64,000 nt of DNA from Methanocella_A sp963769045. Lineage in GTDB: Archaea; Halobacteriota; Methanocellia; Methanocellales; Methanocellaceae. Position numbers and translations under genes: made by a program. Shown one piece after another: positions 9,187-18,104 of the stretch. The stretch's first letter is position 1; every line of letters begins with the position of its first letter. Location: the NCBI GenBank assembly GCA_963769045.1, contig CAVYKK010000014.1:1-64000 (forward strand), given 5' to 3'. Below the pieces are notes generated by a model. The model saw only the letters and a list, made by a program, of their open reading frames with translations. It was not told the DNA's origin and did not search any database.

Positions 9187-11139
9187 TCACACCATAGATT
9201 TTCCCTTTATCTGGCCACCCTGCGGCTTTGAGCCCGGTGAACCATCTAACTTGAACCGCTCGTCGAGAATCCTGAAGGTGCTCTCGGACACGTCGCCCAG
9301 TACATGGGCGCTAGCATTGAGCTCCTCGATGGCGGCGGTCTGCTCTTCGATGGCCGCGCTGGTCTCCTCGGAGGATGATGCGGTCTGCTCGGCCGTGGCG
9401 GCGGCAGACTCGATGCTCTTGGCGATAGCCTCAAGCGCCACTGTGCCTTTGCGCACGTCTTCCGACACTTCGAGGACCATCTTGCTGATGGTGTTGACGG
9501 ACGTGACCACTTCCTGGATGTTGGTGGTCGCTCTCGTGATCACCTGCTCGCCCTGTGTGGACTCGGCAGTGACCTTCTCGATCGACTTCATTACCCGGTC
9601 CGTCTCGTGCTGGACGTTCTCGATCAGGCTGTTGATCCGCTCGGTGCTCTTGCGGGACTCGTCGGCCAGCTTCCTGACCTCTTCGGCGACGACTGCAAAG
9701 CCGCGGCCGTGCTCGCCTGCCCTCGCGGCCTCGATGGCAGCGTTGAGCGCAAGCAGGTTGGTCTGGTCGGCGATGTTCTTGATCGTGTCGGTGACCTTGC
9801 CGATCTCTTTGACCGCATTGCTGAGCCCGGCGACGACGGCCGTCGTTTCCGAGACCGCGGCCTTGATGTTCAGCATGCCACTGGATACGTCCGCCGCTTC
9901 GGTGCCTACTTCCGCAGCCATCTTCGCGCCGTCGCTGGCCAGCTTGACGGACTTCGAGGTGTTCTCATCGAGCTTCTTGAACAGGATGTTGGTCTGCTTG
10001 ATCTTGTTCGACGCTTCCTCGGACAGCCGGGCCAGGCTCTCCGCGCCCTTGGATATTTCGCTGGACGCGGTGGCGACCTGCTGGATGCTGGTGCTCATCT
10101 GGGAGGCGCTCTCGGCGACCTCCTGGGCCTTATTCTTGGTCTCGTCGGCGTTGCCCTTGACGTCGGTGACGACCTGCCTGAGGTCTGCGACCAGCTTGTT
10201 GTAGGCGTCGAATGTCCGGGCGAACTCATCGTCCTTTTCCTTCTCGAGGGTGACGCTCATGTCGCCGCGGGCGATGGCCTCGATGCCTTCGACCAGCTTG
10301 GCGGCCTGCCGGGTGTTGTACTCGAGCTGTCCCTTGATCTGTCCTTCCTTGTCCTTCAGCGCGGTAATGTCCTGGATGAGCTCGATACCCGCGACGAAGT
10401 CGCCTTTGGCATTCTTCACCGGGATGGCAGAGATCAGCACCGGCATGAAGACACCTTTGCCAATCGGTATTTTCTGTTCTTCGTTGAAGACACTCTTCTT
10501 CGTGTCGATGACTACGTCGAGGACAGAGTCCGACTTGATGCCCAGCACTTGCTTTACGGTCTTGCCGATCATTTCTTCTACCGGCTTCCTGGTAAAGACG
10601 GAGAATCCTTCGCTGGCGTACTGGACCACATGCCCGGCGTCGGCGATAATGACACTGGCCGGGAGGTTGCGTATGAGGAGCTGCATGGTCTCGCCCTGCT
10701 GCTGCAACCCTTGCTTTTCCTTGACGATGTCCGTGGTGTTGCGGATGATCTCGATGCCGCCGTTGAACTCGCCCTTGTCGCCAGTCATGACGATCGCGGT
10801 GAGCTCGCCGTACATGGGATCGCCGTTAGCTTTCTTGATCTTGACGTTCAGGACCATGTCTTTCTTCCCGGTCTTGAAGGCCTTCTCGATCGGGCAGCTG
10901 GAATCGCAGTAACCCGCGGGTATGTTGTTGCACATGAATTTATCGCACTTCGAGTCGCCCGACTCGTTATGCCCCGTCAGCTTCAGCGCTGCCTTGTTGC
11001 AATAGAGTAGATTGCGGTGTGCGTCGCGGACGAAGATTGGGTCGGGCAGGTGTGCGAGTATTCTCTCGTAATATTCGCTGCTCAATCTACCTCCGTGCCG
11101 GTTCGCACCGGTTATGCTTGCCGTAAATGCTTCGAACAT
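9187..11139 (-). CDS. Soluble methyl-accepting chemotaxis protein with two PAS domains
   Basis: A 650-residue chemoreceptor without membrane helices, so cytoplasmic. Order: PAS 1 (about 20-135), PAS 2 (about 145-265), a HAMP-like linker (IARGDMSVTLEKEKDDEF, about 285-330) and a C-terminal MCP signalling hairpin whose tip reads NLLALNAAIEAARAGEHG. PAS 1 carries a cysteine cluster, C-x3-C-x8-C-x3-C (CDKFMC through CDSSC) near residues 65-80, which could bind a metal, Fe-S centre or haem; most MCP PAS domains lack this. The output would act on CheA/CheW, but no che or archaellum genes are in the window. Confidence 0.92.
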   Translation of the reverse strand: MFEAFTASITGANRHGGRLSSEYYERILAHLPDPIFVRDAHRNLLYCNKAALKLTGHNESGDSKCDKFMCNNIPAGYCDSSCPIEKAFKTGKKDMVLNVKIKKANGDPMYGELTAIVMTGDKGEFNGGIEIIRNTTDIVKEKQGLQQQGETMQLLIRNLPASVIIADAGHVVQYASEGFSVFTRKPVEEMIGKTVKQVLGIKSDSVLDVVIDTKKSVFNEEQKIPIGKGVFMPVLISAIPVKNAKGDFVAGIELIQDITALKDKEGQIKGQLEYNTRQAAKLVEGIEAIARGDMSVTLEKEKDDEFARTFDAYNKLVADLRQVVTDVKGNADETKNKAQEVAESASQMSTSIQQVATASSEISKGAESLARLSEEASNKIKQTNILFKKLDENTSKSVKLASDGAKMAAEVGTEAADVSSGMLNIKAAVSETTAVVAGLSNAVKEIGKVTDTIKNIADQTNLLALNAAIEAARAGEHGRGFAVVAEEVRKLADESRKSTERINSLIENVQHETDRVMKSIEKVTAESTQGEQVITRATTNIQEVVTSVNTISKMVLEVSEDVRKGTVALEAIAKSIESAAATAEQTASSSEETSAAIEEQTAAIEELNASAHVLGDVSESTFRILDERFKLDGSPGSKPQGGQIKGKSMV

Positions 11140-11309
11140 ATATACCCAGACTTCCTATACCCCATATAACGATTACAAACTAGTCATATACAGTATTAAT
11201 CGTTGTTTTAATTTTCTAAATATATAGAATTTCTCTTACAAAAAAATAAGAACAAATTAGACTTATTTCATTAAAATAATTAAAAATATGGCTTGCAATT
11301 TTGTAAGTT

Positions 11310-11510
11310 TTGGAGGCCACAGAGGTTTCGAGAGGTCACAGAGTTTCACCACAGAGGTCACAGAGGACACAGAGGTATGCACAGAGGTCTGTTTTAATAA
11401 CACGGCTCCGGGCAGCCTTTCCTTATAAAGCCTCTGTGTCGTCCTCTGTGACCTCTGTGGCCTCCGTGCTGAGCTCTGTGACCTCTAAAAACCTCTGAGA
11501 CCTCCAACAT
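11310..11510. repeat. Hairpin element of CACAGAGG repeats, copy A
   Basis: The left arm is built from repeats of GAGGTCACAGAGG and CACAGAGGACACAGAGGT, the right arm from the inverse (CCTCTGTGACCTCTGTGG). The central loop (about 11395-11430) contains GGCAGCC and AATAACACGG. A related element lies at 16655-16895 in the opposite orientation. The rest of the 11140-11572 gap is A/T-rich and likely carries the promoters of the MCP and glycosyltransferase genes. Confidence 0.8.
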
Positions 11511-11572
11511 ATGAACAAGTTTATACCCAAGGCGATACTTTTATCAATTCACTAGTCCTCACAGGGGTAACC

Positions 11573-12520
11573 ATGCAGCCAGCAGCGCTCAGTAAAACCG
11601 AAGTCGAGATTCCGGAACAGGCCAGAGGGCGCGAGATCAAGATATCGGTGATCATACCGACGATAAATGAACCTGCCATTAGCAAGGTTATCAACGAGAC
11701 ACGCCAGTCGCTAAAGAACTTTGACCTTGAAGTCATCGTGGTGGACAAGTCGACGGACGATACGGCGAAGAAAGCCCGGAAGGCCGGGGCCCGGGTGATC
11801 ACGCAGGAACATATCGGCTACGGCAACGCCTGCATGACAGGATTCCGGTATATCGCCCCGGAATCGGAGATCGTGGTGATGCTGGACGGCGACAACACCT
11901 ACGACCCTTATGAGATACCACTGCTGCTCGACCCAATCATCGACGGCTATGCGGACCTCGTCCTCGGCAACCGGTTTGCGCACATGGATAGCGGCGCGAT
12001 GACACTGCGGAACCGGTTCGGCAACAAGATCATTACCCGCACCATCAATATTCTTTACAAGCTCAGGCTGAGTGACTCGCGCACCGGGTTCCGTGCGGTC
12101 AGCCGGAGCGCGCTGGACATGCTGGAAATTACCTCCGAAGGCATGCCGTTCGCCAGCGAGATGATCATCGACGCGCAAAAGAAATCGCTACATATCATCG
12201 AAATGCCCGTCAGCTACAGGCAGCGTGTCGGGCAGGCCAAGCTGAAAGCCTACAAAGACGGCTCGGAGATCATCGTGCTCGTCGTGCGGATGGTGCGCGA
12301 CTACAACCCGTTGACGATCTTCCTGCCGGTGGGCGTCCTGATGATCGTCGCGGGCATAGCCTTCTGGCTCTCGGTGGTGCAGGAGTGGCTGACCACTCAC
12401 ACAGCCACGCGCGTAGCTTCGATCATCGGCGGCACTATGCTGTTTCTGGGCGGCCTGCAGATCGTCTTTTTCGGGTTGCTGGCCGATATTATCCTCGTAG
12501 CGCTACGGTCGAGACGTTGA
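11573..12520 (+). CDS. GT2 glycosyltransferase, dolichyl-phosphate sugar synthase type with membrane tail
   Basis: A 315-residue family 2 glycosyltransferase. The GT-A nucleotide-binding fold starts with ISVIIPTINE, then VIVVDKSTDDT and the metal-binding VVMLDGDNTYDP; the acceptor-side segment DSRTGFRAVSR is typical of DPM1/AglJ-like enzymes that load a sugar onto dolichyl phosphate. Two C-terminal membrane helices (about 245-265 and 285-308) anchor it to the inner face of the membrane. The start at 11573 follows AGGGGTAACC. It opens a co-directional set with a second GT2 and nucleotide-sugar genes, suggesting surface glycan or N-glycan assembly. Sugar specificity cannot be read. Confidence 0.85.
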   Translation: MQPAALSKTEVEIPEQARGREIKISVIIPTINEPAISKVINETRQSLKNFDLEVIVVDKSTDDTAKKARKAGARVITQEHIGYGNACMTGFRYIAPESEIVVMLDGDNTYDPYEIPLLLDPIIDGYADLVLGNRFAHMDSGAMTLRNRFGNKIITRTINILYKLRLSDSRTGFRAVSRSALDMLEITSEGMPFASEMIIDAQKKSLHIIEMPVSYRQRVGQAKLKAYKDGSEIIVLVVRMVRDYNPLTIFLPVGVLMIVAGIAFWLSVVQEWLTTHTATRVASIIGGTMLFLGGLQIVFFGLLADIILVALRSRR

Positions 12521-12616
12521 GCCCGCGACGGTTAAAACGGCGTGCATCGCAATGGAATGCAGAAAATTATTATATATCCGGACGGGCCTATGATATGTAC
12601 AAGCCGGAGATGTCCT

Positions 12617-13321
12617 ATGATTAGCGTCATAATTCCCGCGTATAACGAGGAAGGCCGGATCGAGCAGACGCTGATCGACTATAGCAAGGGGCTGGCATCC
12701 CGGGGCGAGTATGAGATCATCGTGGTCTGCGACGGCAGCCGGGACCGGACAGCCGAAATCGCCGGCAGGTACGCCAGGGTCCTGCAGTTTCCGCAGCGGC
12801 TGGGCAAGGGCGGCGGCGTGATCGAGGGTTTCAGAGCGGCCAGAGGGGAAGTTATCGGCTTCACGGACGCGGACAACTCGCTGAAGGTCGACCAGTTTTT
12901 ACGGCTGCTTGACGAGATGGACAGGACCGGCGCCGGCTGCGTGATCGCCGACCGTAAGTCAAAGGAAGCCATGATCATGGAGAGCCAGTACCTGGTCCGG
13001 CGTCTGGCCAGCGAATCGTTCAACTTCCTGTTCTCAAGGGCGCTCTTTGGCCTCAGAGTCCGTGACTCGCAGTGCGGAGGCAAGGTCTTCAAGAGGGAAT
13101 ATATTGACCTTGTCCTGCCGCAGCTCGCCTGTACCGGCTTCGAGTTCGATGTCGAGCTGCTCTGGCGGCTGACAAGGGCGGGCTGCGCTATCGGCGAGGT
13201 ACCCGTCATCTGGAAGGACGACAAAGGGAGCAAGTTCAGCTTCAAATATATCCCTTCGATGTTCGTCAGTCTGGTTAAAGTCCGCACCGGACTGAAAAAG
13301 AAACGTCAGGATGAGAAATAA
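12617..13321 (+). CDS. GT2 glycosyltransferase, Alg5/DPG-synthase-like
   Basis: A 234-residue cytosolic GT-A glycosyltransferase: ISVIIPAYNEEGRI at the very N-terminus, VVCDGSRDRT, GKGGGVIEGFRAARGE, the metal site FTDADNS, and RDSQCGGKVFKR. This set matches dolichyl-phosphate glucosyl-/mannosyltransferases. The start is placed at 12617 because the fold begins immediately there; a GTG at 12542 in the same frame would add 25 unsupported residues. Unlike the previous gene it has no membrane helix. It lies about 95 bases after that gene and 75 before gmd, probably in one transcription unit. Confidence 0.85.
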   Translation: MISVIIPAYNEEGRIEQTLIDYSKGLASRGEYEIIVVCDGSRDRTAEIAGRYARVLQFPQRLGKGGGVIEGFRAARGEVIGFTDADNSLKVDQFLRLLDEMDRTGAGCVIADRKSKEAMIMESQYLVRRLASESFNFLFSRALFGLRVRDSQCGGKVFKREYIDLVLPQLACTGFEFDVELLWRLTRAGCAIGEVPVIWKDDKGSKFSFKYIPSMFVSLVKVRTGLKKKRQDEK

Positions 13322-13395
13322 CGATAGGCTTATTTTACATCAGGTTGTTTACAGTTTAAGCCCGGAACATCCGGCGTTCTTATCGAGAGATCATT

Positions 13396-14424
13396 ATGGC
13401 AAAGCGAAGCGCCCTCATCACGGGTATTACCGGCCAGGACGGGTCATACCTCGCCGAACTGCTACTGAAAAAGGGATACGAGGTACATGGCCTGGTACGG
13501 AGGACCAGTTCCGTCAATACATCCCGGCTGGAGACGTTCATGGACAACGTCCATCTCGTGCCGGGCGACCTGACCGACGAGAGTTCCCTGATCAGCGCCA
13601 TCAGGCAGAGTGAGCCGGACGAGGTCTATAACCTGGCCGCACAGTCGTTCGTAGGTTCGTCCTGGTCCCAGCCGCTGTTCACCGGCGACGTCACCGGGCT
13701 GGGCGTGACCCGGCTGCTGGAAGCGATCCGGTCGGCGGGCGTGGACGCGCGTTTCTATCAGGCATCGTCCAGCGAGATGTTCGGCAAGGTGCAGCAGACG
13801 CCCCAGACTGAAAAAACGCCCTTTTACCCGAGAAGCCCGTACGCGGTCGCCAAGCTATACGGCCACTGGATAACGATTAACTACAGGGAGAGCTTCGGCA
13901 TGTTCGCCTGCTGTGGCATCCTGTTCAACCACGAGTCGCCTCGCCGGGGCATCGAGTTCGTGACCCGGAAGATATCGGATGGCGTGGCCCGGATTTACCA
14001 CGGGCAGCAGGACGAACTTCGGCTCGGCAATCTCGACGCGAAGCGGGACTGGGGCTTTGCCGGGGACTACGTCGAAGCCATGTGGATGATGCTGCAGCAG
14101 AAGCAGCCGGAAGACTACGTGATAGGTACCGGCGAAACGCACACGGTCCGCGAGTTCTGCGAGCTGGCCTTCGACGCTGCCGGGTTAGACTGGGAAAAAT
14201 ACGTGAAAATGGACCCGAAGTTCATGAGGCCTGCGGAAGTCAACCTGCTGCTGGCGGACTCGTCCAGGGCGAAAAAGGCGCTCGGCTGGAAGCCGAAGGT
14301 CTCTTTTAAGCATCTGGTAAAGATGATGGTCGAGAGCGATATCGACCTCGTAGCGAAAGAGTTGAAGTGTAAGGACAAAGCGCCGGCAGCGCCGTCTTCG
14401 ACGGCGAAAGGTAAGAAAAAATGA
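13396..14424 (+). CDS. gmd: GDP-mannose 4,6-dehydratase
   Basis: Converts GDP-mannose to GDP-4-keto-6-deoxymannose, the precursor of GDP-fucose, GDP-rhamnose and related 6-deoxy sugars. An extended short-chain dehydrogenase of 342 residues, the normal length. NAD(P)-binding ALITGITGQDGSYLAE at the N-terminus, the catalytic pair in YPRSPYAVAKLYGHW (Y-x3-K), the substrate loop NHESPRRG and the C-terminal RPAEV are all present. The start at 13396 is supported by fold onset. The next gene is another SDR 12 bases downstream, likely the next step. Confidence 0.93.
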   Translation: MAKRSALITGITGQDGSYLAELLLKKGYEVHGLVRRTSSVNTSRLETFMDNVHLVPGDLTDESSLISAIRQSEPDEVYNLAAQSFVGSSWSQPLFTGDVTGLGVTRLLEAIRSAGVDARFYQASSSEMFGKVQQTPQTEKTPFYPRSPYAVAKLYGHWITINYRESFGMFACCGILFNHESPRRGIEFVTRKISDGVARIYHGQQDELRLGNLDAKRDWGFAGDYVEAMWMMLQQKQPEDYVIGTGETHTVREFCELAFDAAGLDWEKYVKMDPKFMRPAEVNLLLADSSRAKKALGWKPKVSFKHLVKMMVESDIDLVAKELKCKDKAPAAPSSTAKGKKK

Positions 14425-14436
14425 GCGGGAAAGCGG

Positions 14437-15348
14437 ATGACGTGGAAGGGTAAGAGGGTCCTGATCACCGGGGCCAGGGGCTTTATCGGGAAATACCTGG
14501 TCGACGACCTGTTACGCCAGGGCGCAAAGGTCACCGGGCTGACCGTCGACGGCAGTGCCGGGGACGAAAAGGTCGCATGGGTCAAAGGCGATATTACATG
14601 CCCGGCGTCGATCAAGGGCATTTGTAATGATATCGACGTGGTCTTCCACCTCGCGGCCATCTCTAACGTGGATGCCTCGATCAGGGACCCGGTACGTACG
14701 CTCAATACCAATACCTTCGGCACCGCTAGCCTGCTCGAGGAATCCCGGGCGGGCGCAGTAAAAAAGTTTGTATATATCAGCAGCGCCCACGTCTACGGCG
14801 TACCGCAGTACGTGCCGGTCGACGAGCGCCACCCCCTGGTCCCGCGAGAGCCCTATGCGGCCAGCAAGATCGCCTCGGAGCAGATCGTGCAGGCGTACGG
14901 GAATGCCTATGGCCTCGACTATGCCATCCTCAGGCCATTCAACGTCTTCGGCGCGGGACAGGACGCCAGCTTTTTAATACCGGGCGTTATCCGACAGGCG
15001 TTGAAGAACAGGGCTATCAACGTCGGCAATACCGACCCGACCCGGGATTTCCTGTATGTTGAAGACTGCATCAGGGGCTTTATGTGCGTTGCCGACAAGG
15101 GCTCTGGCATCTTTAACATCGGCTCTGGCAAGGACCATAGCATAGCCAGTGTTGTCGAAAAGATCAGAAATCTCATTGACCCTGCAATACCGATCGCGAG
15201 CGATGAGAGCCGGATGCGCGCCGGGAAGGTGGAGATACCCCGGTTGAGTGCCGACATCACGAAGCTGAAGGCGCTCGGCTGGAAGCCTGACGTCGGCTTT
15301 GACGAAGGGCTGGCCCGTACTATCGCAGGTGAAAAAGCCTCAAAATAG
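14437..15348 (+). CDS. NAD-dependent epimerase/reductase (extended SDR), nucleotide-sugar
   Basis: A 303-residue extended SDR: cofactor motif VLITGARGFIGKYL, HLAAISNVD, catalytic PYAASKI (Y-x3-K), LRPFNVFGAGQD, and TRDFLYVED. Placed directly after gmd, it probably uses GDP-4-keto-6-deoxymannose, as a 4-reductase (giving GDP-rhamnose or 6-deoxytalose) or an epimerase. Sequence alone does not separate these from UDP-glucose 4-epimerase-like enzymes. It starts 12 bases after gmd and converges on the RuBisCO gene with a ~70-base gap. Confidence 0.85.
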   Translation: MTWKGKRVLITGARGFIGKYLVDDLLRQGAKVTGLTVDGSAGDEKVAWVKGDITCPASIKGICNDIDVVFHLAAISNVDASIRDPVRTLNTNTFGTASLLEESRAGAVKKFVYISSAHVYGVPQYVPVDERHPLVPREPYAASKIASEQIVQAYGNAYGLDYAILRPFNVFGAGQDASFLIPGVIRQALKNRAINVGNTDPTRDFLYVEDCIRGFMCVADKGSGIFNIGSGKDHSIASVVEKIRNLIDPAIPIASDESRMRAGKVEIPRLSADITKLKALGWKPDVGFDEGLARTIAGEKASK

Positions 15349-15416
15349 GAAAGAAGCACGGAGGTTCTCGCACAATCGTGTGAAGGCCGGCCGGGCAATG
15401 GATACTTCTGCTAAAA

Positions 15417-16595
15417 CTACTGGGACGGCCCCCACTGCTTCAGGGCGCCAGCCAGCTCTTTGTGAGTCTTTGCATACTCTTCCAGCGTCTTGTGCTCCTT
15501 CCATGCTTCCACGGCCTGGAACATCGCTTTTACTCCCATAGTGGTACCCTCCGGATGCCCGTGGATGCCGCCGCCAGCCTGCAGGATGCAGTCAATGCCG
15601 TAGCAGTCCAGGTTAGCCCTGACTTTCTGCGGGTACAGGCCTCCGGATGCGACGGGCCATACGCGCCTGAAGTTGTTCCACGGCTTGCGCAGGACGTCCC
15701 GGGACTCGTCGATCTCGCAGACGTTGCGTTCCATCTTGCCTGCGTAGGTGCCGATGTGGAGGTTGGTGCCGCCGCACATGCGCGTCAGCTTGGCGATGAC
15801 AGGCATGGAGATGCCGAACTGCCCGCGGGTCAGCGCGCCGTGCATGGTGCGGTGGATGTGGATGGGCACGCCGATCTTCACGTCGGTCAGCGCCTGCACT
15901 GCGGAGAACCCGGCTGTCAGGATGTCCACCATGACCATGTTGGCGCCGAGGTCGACGGCGAGTTCGGCCCTGTCGATGATCTGGTCTGCGCCGCACGTCA
16001 CGTTCACTGCGTAGAAGGTGAGCTTGCCGGTCTGATCGTTGATCCTGTTGAGCCGGTCCATGACGGCCGTCAGGCGTGCCTCCAGCGGGCAGAAGTCCTG
16101 ATCGGTCAGCGTCTCGTCGTCCTTGATGAGGTCGAGGCCGCCCATCGCTGCCTGCCCGGCCACTTCCGCAGTACGCTTCGGGTTGAGGCCGACCTTGGGC
16201 TTGATGATGGTACCGACCAGCGGGCGATCGTACACACTGAGCATCTTCCGGACGTCTTCGATGCCGTAATCGGGGCCGGAATAATATTTTGCCAGCGGGT
16301 CGAAGTCCACGTCCATGAGCTTGCAGGCCTTCAGGCCGCCGAGCCCGAACAGGTTGCCGGCGACCACGGATAATATCTGTGGCACGTTATCGGGCTCGAA
16401 TATCTCTACGGGAAAGTCGATGACGACGGTATTGTTTTCCGCGCTGACCACCCTGCCGCCGAGCTTCTCGTGGACATCCTTCTCAGCCGGCACTGTAGTC
16501 CACGTTCCCGTGGACTGCTCGGCCGCGATCTCCTTCGCAGCCTTTTCTATGGGCATGTCGCTCTCGACGTAGTAAGTTGTGCGCACCATAACCAT
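15417..16595 (-). CDS. rbcL: Ribulose-bisphosphate carboxylase large chain, archaeal form III
   Basis: A 392-residue RuBisCO of archaeal length. Active-site motifs: GTIIKPKVGL (catalytic Lys), GGLDLIKDDE (carbamylated Lys with two metal ligands), HIHRTMHGA, the loop-6 segment GTYAGKMERN, VASGGLYP and GGGIHGHP. Loop 6 reads GKMER, where many RuBisCOs have GKxEG. In archaea form III enzymes serve nucleoside (AMP) salvage with AMP phosphorylase and ribose-1,5-bisphosphate isomerase, or a phosphoribulokinase-dependent route in some methanogens. None of those partners is in the window, so the pathway is open. Alone on the minus strand between convergent SDR and divergent DRTGG genes. Confidence 0.93.
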   Translation of the reverse strand: MVMVRTTYYVESDMPIEKAAKEIAAEQSTGTWTTVPAEKDVHEKLGGRVVSAENNTVVIDFPVEIFEPDNVPQILSVVAGNLFGLGGLKACKLMDVDFDPLAKYYSGPDYGIEDVRKMLSVYDRPLVGTIIKPKVGLNPKRTAEVAGQAAMGGLDLIKDDETLTDQDFCPLEARLTAVMDRLNRINDQTGKLTFYAVNVTCGADQIIDRAELAVDLGANMVMVDILTAGFSAVQALTDVKIGVPIHIHRTMHGALTRGQFGISMPVIAKLTRMCGGTNLHIGTYAGKMERNVCEIDESRDVLRKPWNNFRRVWPVASGGLYPQKVRANLDCYGIDCILQAGGGIHGHPEGTTMGVKAMFQAVEAWKEHKTLEEYAKTHKELAGALKQWGPSQ

Positions 16596-16654
16596 GATTA
16601 GAACCCATGAAATCTGGATGCTTAACGGATATATGCTTTCCCAAGCTTTAATAG

Positions 16655-16895
16655 AGGTCGCAGAGGTTTCGAGAGGTCGCAGAGCTCAGCACAGAGGTCA
16701 CAGAGGCCACAGAGGACGACACAGAGGATTTTTTAGGAAAAGGCTGCCGGAAGCCTTATTATTAAAATAAACCTCTGTGCATACCTCTGTGGCCTCTGTG
16801 ACCTCTGTGGTGAAACTCTGTGACCTCTTGAAACCTCCGAGACCTCAAACGGTGAAAATCTCCGTGGCCTCTAAGTACCTCTGAAGCCTCTAAAC
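16655..16895. repeat. Hairpin element of CACAGAGG repeats, copy B (inverted to copy A)
   Basis: Left arm GAGGTCACAGAGGCCACAGAGG, right arm CCTCTGTGGCCTCTGTGACC, and a loop with AGGCTGCCGGAAGCC. Its left arm, including GACGACACAGAGG, matches the inverse of copy A's right arm, and its right arm ending GTGGTGAAACTCTGTGACC matches the inverse of copy A's left arm. So copies A and B face each other across 11.5-16.65 kb. No gene is seen in 16596-17002. Confidence 0.8.
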
Positions 16896-17002
16896 AACCG
16901 AAGAATCTATAACGATTAAACATGTAGTAAATGTTAAGAGACATTAAATCCTATAGATACGCGGGCTGCTCCTCATGGCCCGCGAAAAAATGGATGGGAG
17001 AA

Positions 17003-18073
17003 ATGATGCGATCAGTACTTGTAAGCTCGACAGAGTTATATTCGGGCAAAAGCGCGCTGTGCATGGCGCTGGCGATGAAGCTCAAGGAAAATGAACAAAA
17101 AGTGGGCTACATGAAGCCCGTTGGGAACATCATCGTCGACATGAACGGCGAGCTGGTCGATGACGACGCCGTGAACATGAAGAAGATGCTGGGCCTTGAC
17201 GAGAGCCTCGACGAGATATCGCCCATCCTGTTTACGCACCAGCTCCTCGAGGACGTGCTCGAGGGCAAGGACAAGCAGCTCGTGCCGAAGCTCCAGAAGA
17301 CTTTCAAGCACGTGAGCCGGAACAAGGACGTCATGGTGCTCGAGGGTGCTGGGGATGTCAGCGGCAGCTCAGTATTAGGCTTGCCCGACTCCGAAGTGGC
17401 GAAGATGACCGGCAGTAAGATCCTGCTCGTCTCCAAATACTGCGACGAGTACACCGTGGACCGGATCACTACCTATCTCAAGCTCTTATCGAATGACGTA
17501 GAGGTCATCGGCATCATTTTCAACAACACCAGCATGGAGCGCATCAACTTCGTCAAGGAGAAGGTCGCGCCCTACTTCGACCGGAAGGGCATCAAGGTCC
17601 TGGGCGTCATCCCGCGGAACAAGGCCCTGCAGACTATCTCGGCACGCGAGATCGCCGAAGGCCTGAATGGCAAGGTGCTTGCCGGCGAAGGCAACCTGGA
17701 CGTGACCGTGGACAACATCGTGGTGGGTGCCATGGCCCCGGACAGCGCGATCAAGGTCTTCCGGCGAAAGCACAACCGCGCCGTCATCACGGGCGGCGAC
17801 CGGGCGGACCTCCAGATGGCCGCGCTCGAAGTGCGTATGCGCATCCTCATCCTGTCGGGCAACCTGACCCCGCCGGCACCGGTGCTGGGCCGTGCGGAAG
17901 AGCTGGGCGTGCCCGTCATCCTGTTGCCGGATGATACCACGGGTGTAGTAGACCGGATGGAGAAGCTGCTCCGCAGCGTCCGGGTGAAGAACGTCCAGAA
18001 GATCGACGTGATGAAGAACATGTTCGATGAGTACGTTGATACGGAAAGGATCGTCAACGCGTTAACAAAGTAA
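17003..18073 (+). CDS. DRTGG-domain protein with dethiobiotin-synthetase-like NTPase domain
   Basis: A ~356-residue protein. The N-terminal half is a P-loop domain of the BioD/CobQ type (VLVSSTELYSGKSAL) with VLEGAGDVSGSSVLG in the middle; the C-terminal third resembles the DRTGG domain (VDNIVVGAMAPDSAI, RKHNRAVITGGDRADLQ, GVPVILLPDDT). This pair is the N-terminal module found in some long phosphotransacetylases, but the acetyltransferase domain is absent; stand-alone copies in archaea are probably regulatory. Start: ATG at 17003 or 17006, with GGGAG just upstream favouring 17006. Terminated by a clear hairpin at 18082. Confidence 0.8.
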   Translation: MMRSVLVSSTELYSGKSALCMALAMKLKENEQKVGYMKPVGNIIVDMNGELVDDDAVNMKKMLGLDESLDEISPILFTHQLLEDVLEGKDKQLVPKLQKTFKHVSRNKDVMVLEGAGDVSGSSVLGLPDSEVAKMTGSKILLVSKYCDEYTVDRITTYLKLLSNDVEVIGIIFNNTSMERINFVKEKVAPYFDRKGIKVLGVIPRNKALQTISAREIAEGLNGKVLAGEGNLDVTVDNIVVGAMAPDSAIKVFRRKHNRAVITGGDRADLQMAALEVRMRILILSGNLTPPAPVLGRAEELGVPVILLPDDTTGVVDRMEKLLRSVRVKNVQKIDVMKNMFDEYVDTERIVNALTK

Positions 18074-18079
18074 ACGAAG

Positions 18080-18104
18080 ACGGGGCTTTAGGCCCCCTCT
18101 TATT
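18080..18104 (+). terminator. Terminator between the convergent DRTGG and nadC genes
   Basis: GGGGC(TTTA)GGCCCC at about 18081-18096 followed by TCTTATTTTATTT. It lies 8 bases after one stop and just before the other and could serve both directions. Confidence 0.6.

Noticed and set aside
9607..11010. 467-codon plus-strand frame opposite the MCP gene
   Set aside because: Shadow of the MCP gene's GC-biased codon positions; the minus-strand protein has complete family motifs.
15462..16373. 303-codon frame opposite RuBisCO, and similar long frames opposite lhr and dnaG
   Set aside because: All lie antisense to well-supported genes, have unnatural amino-acid composition and no ribosome sites.
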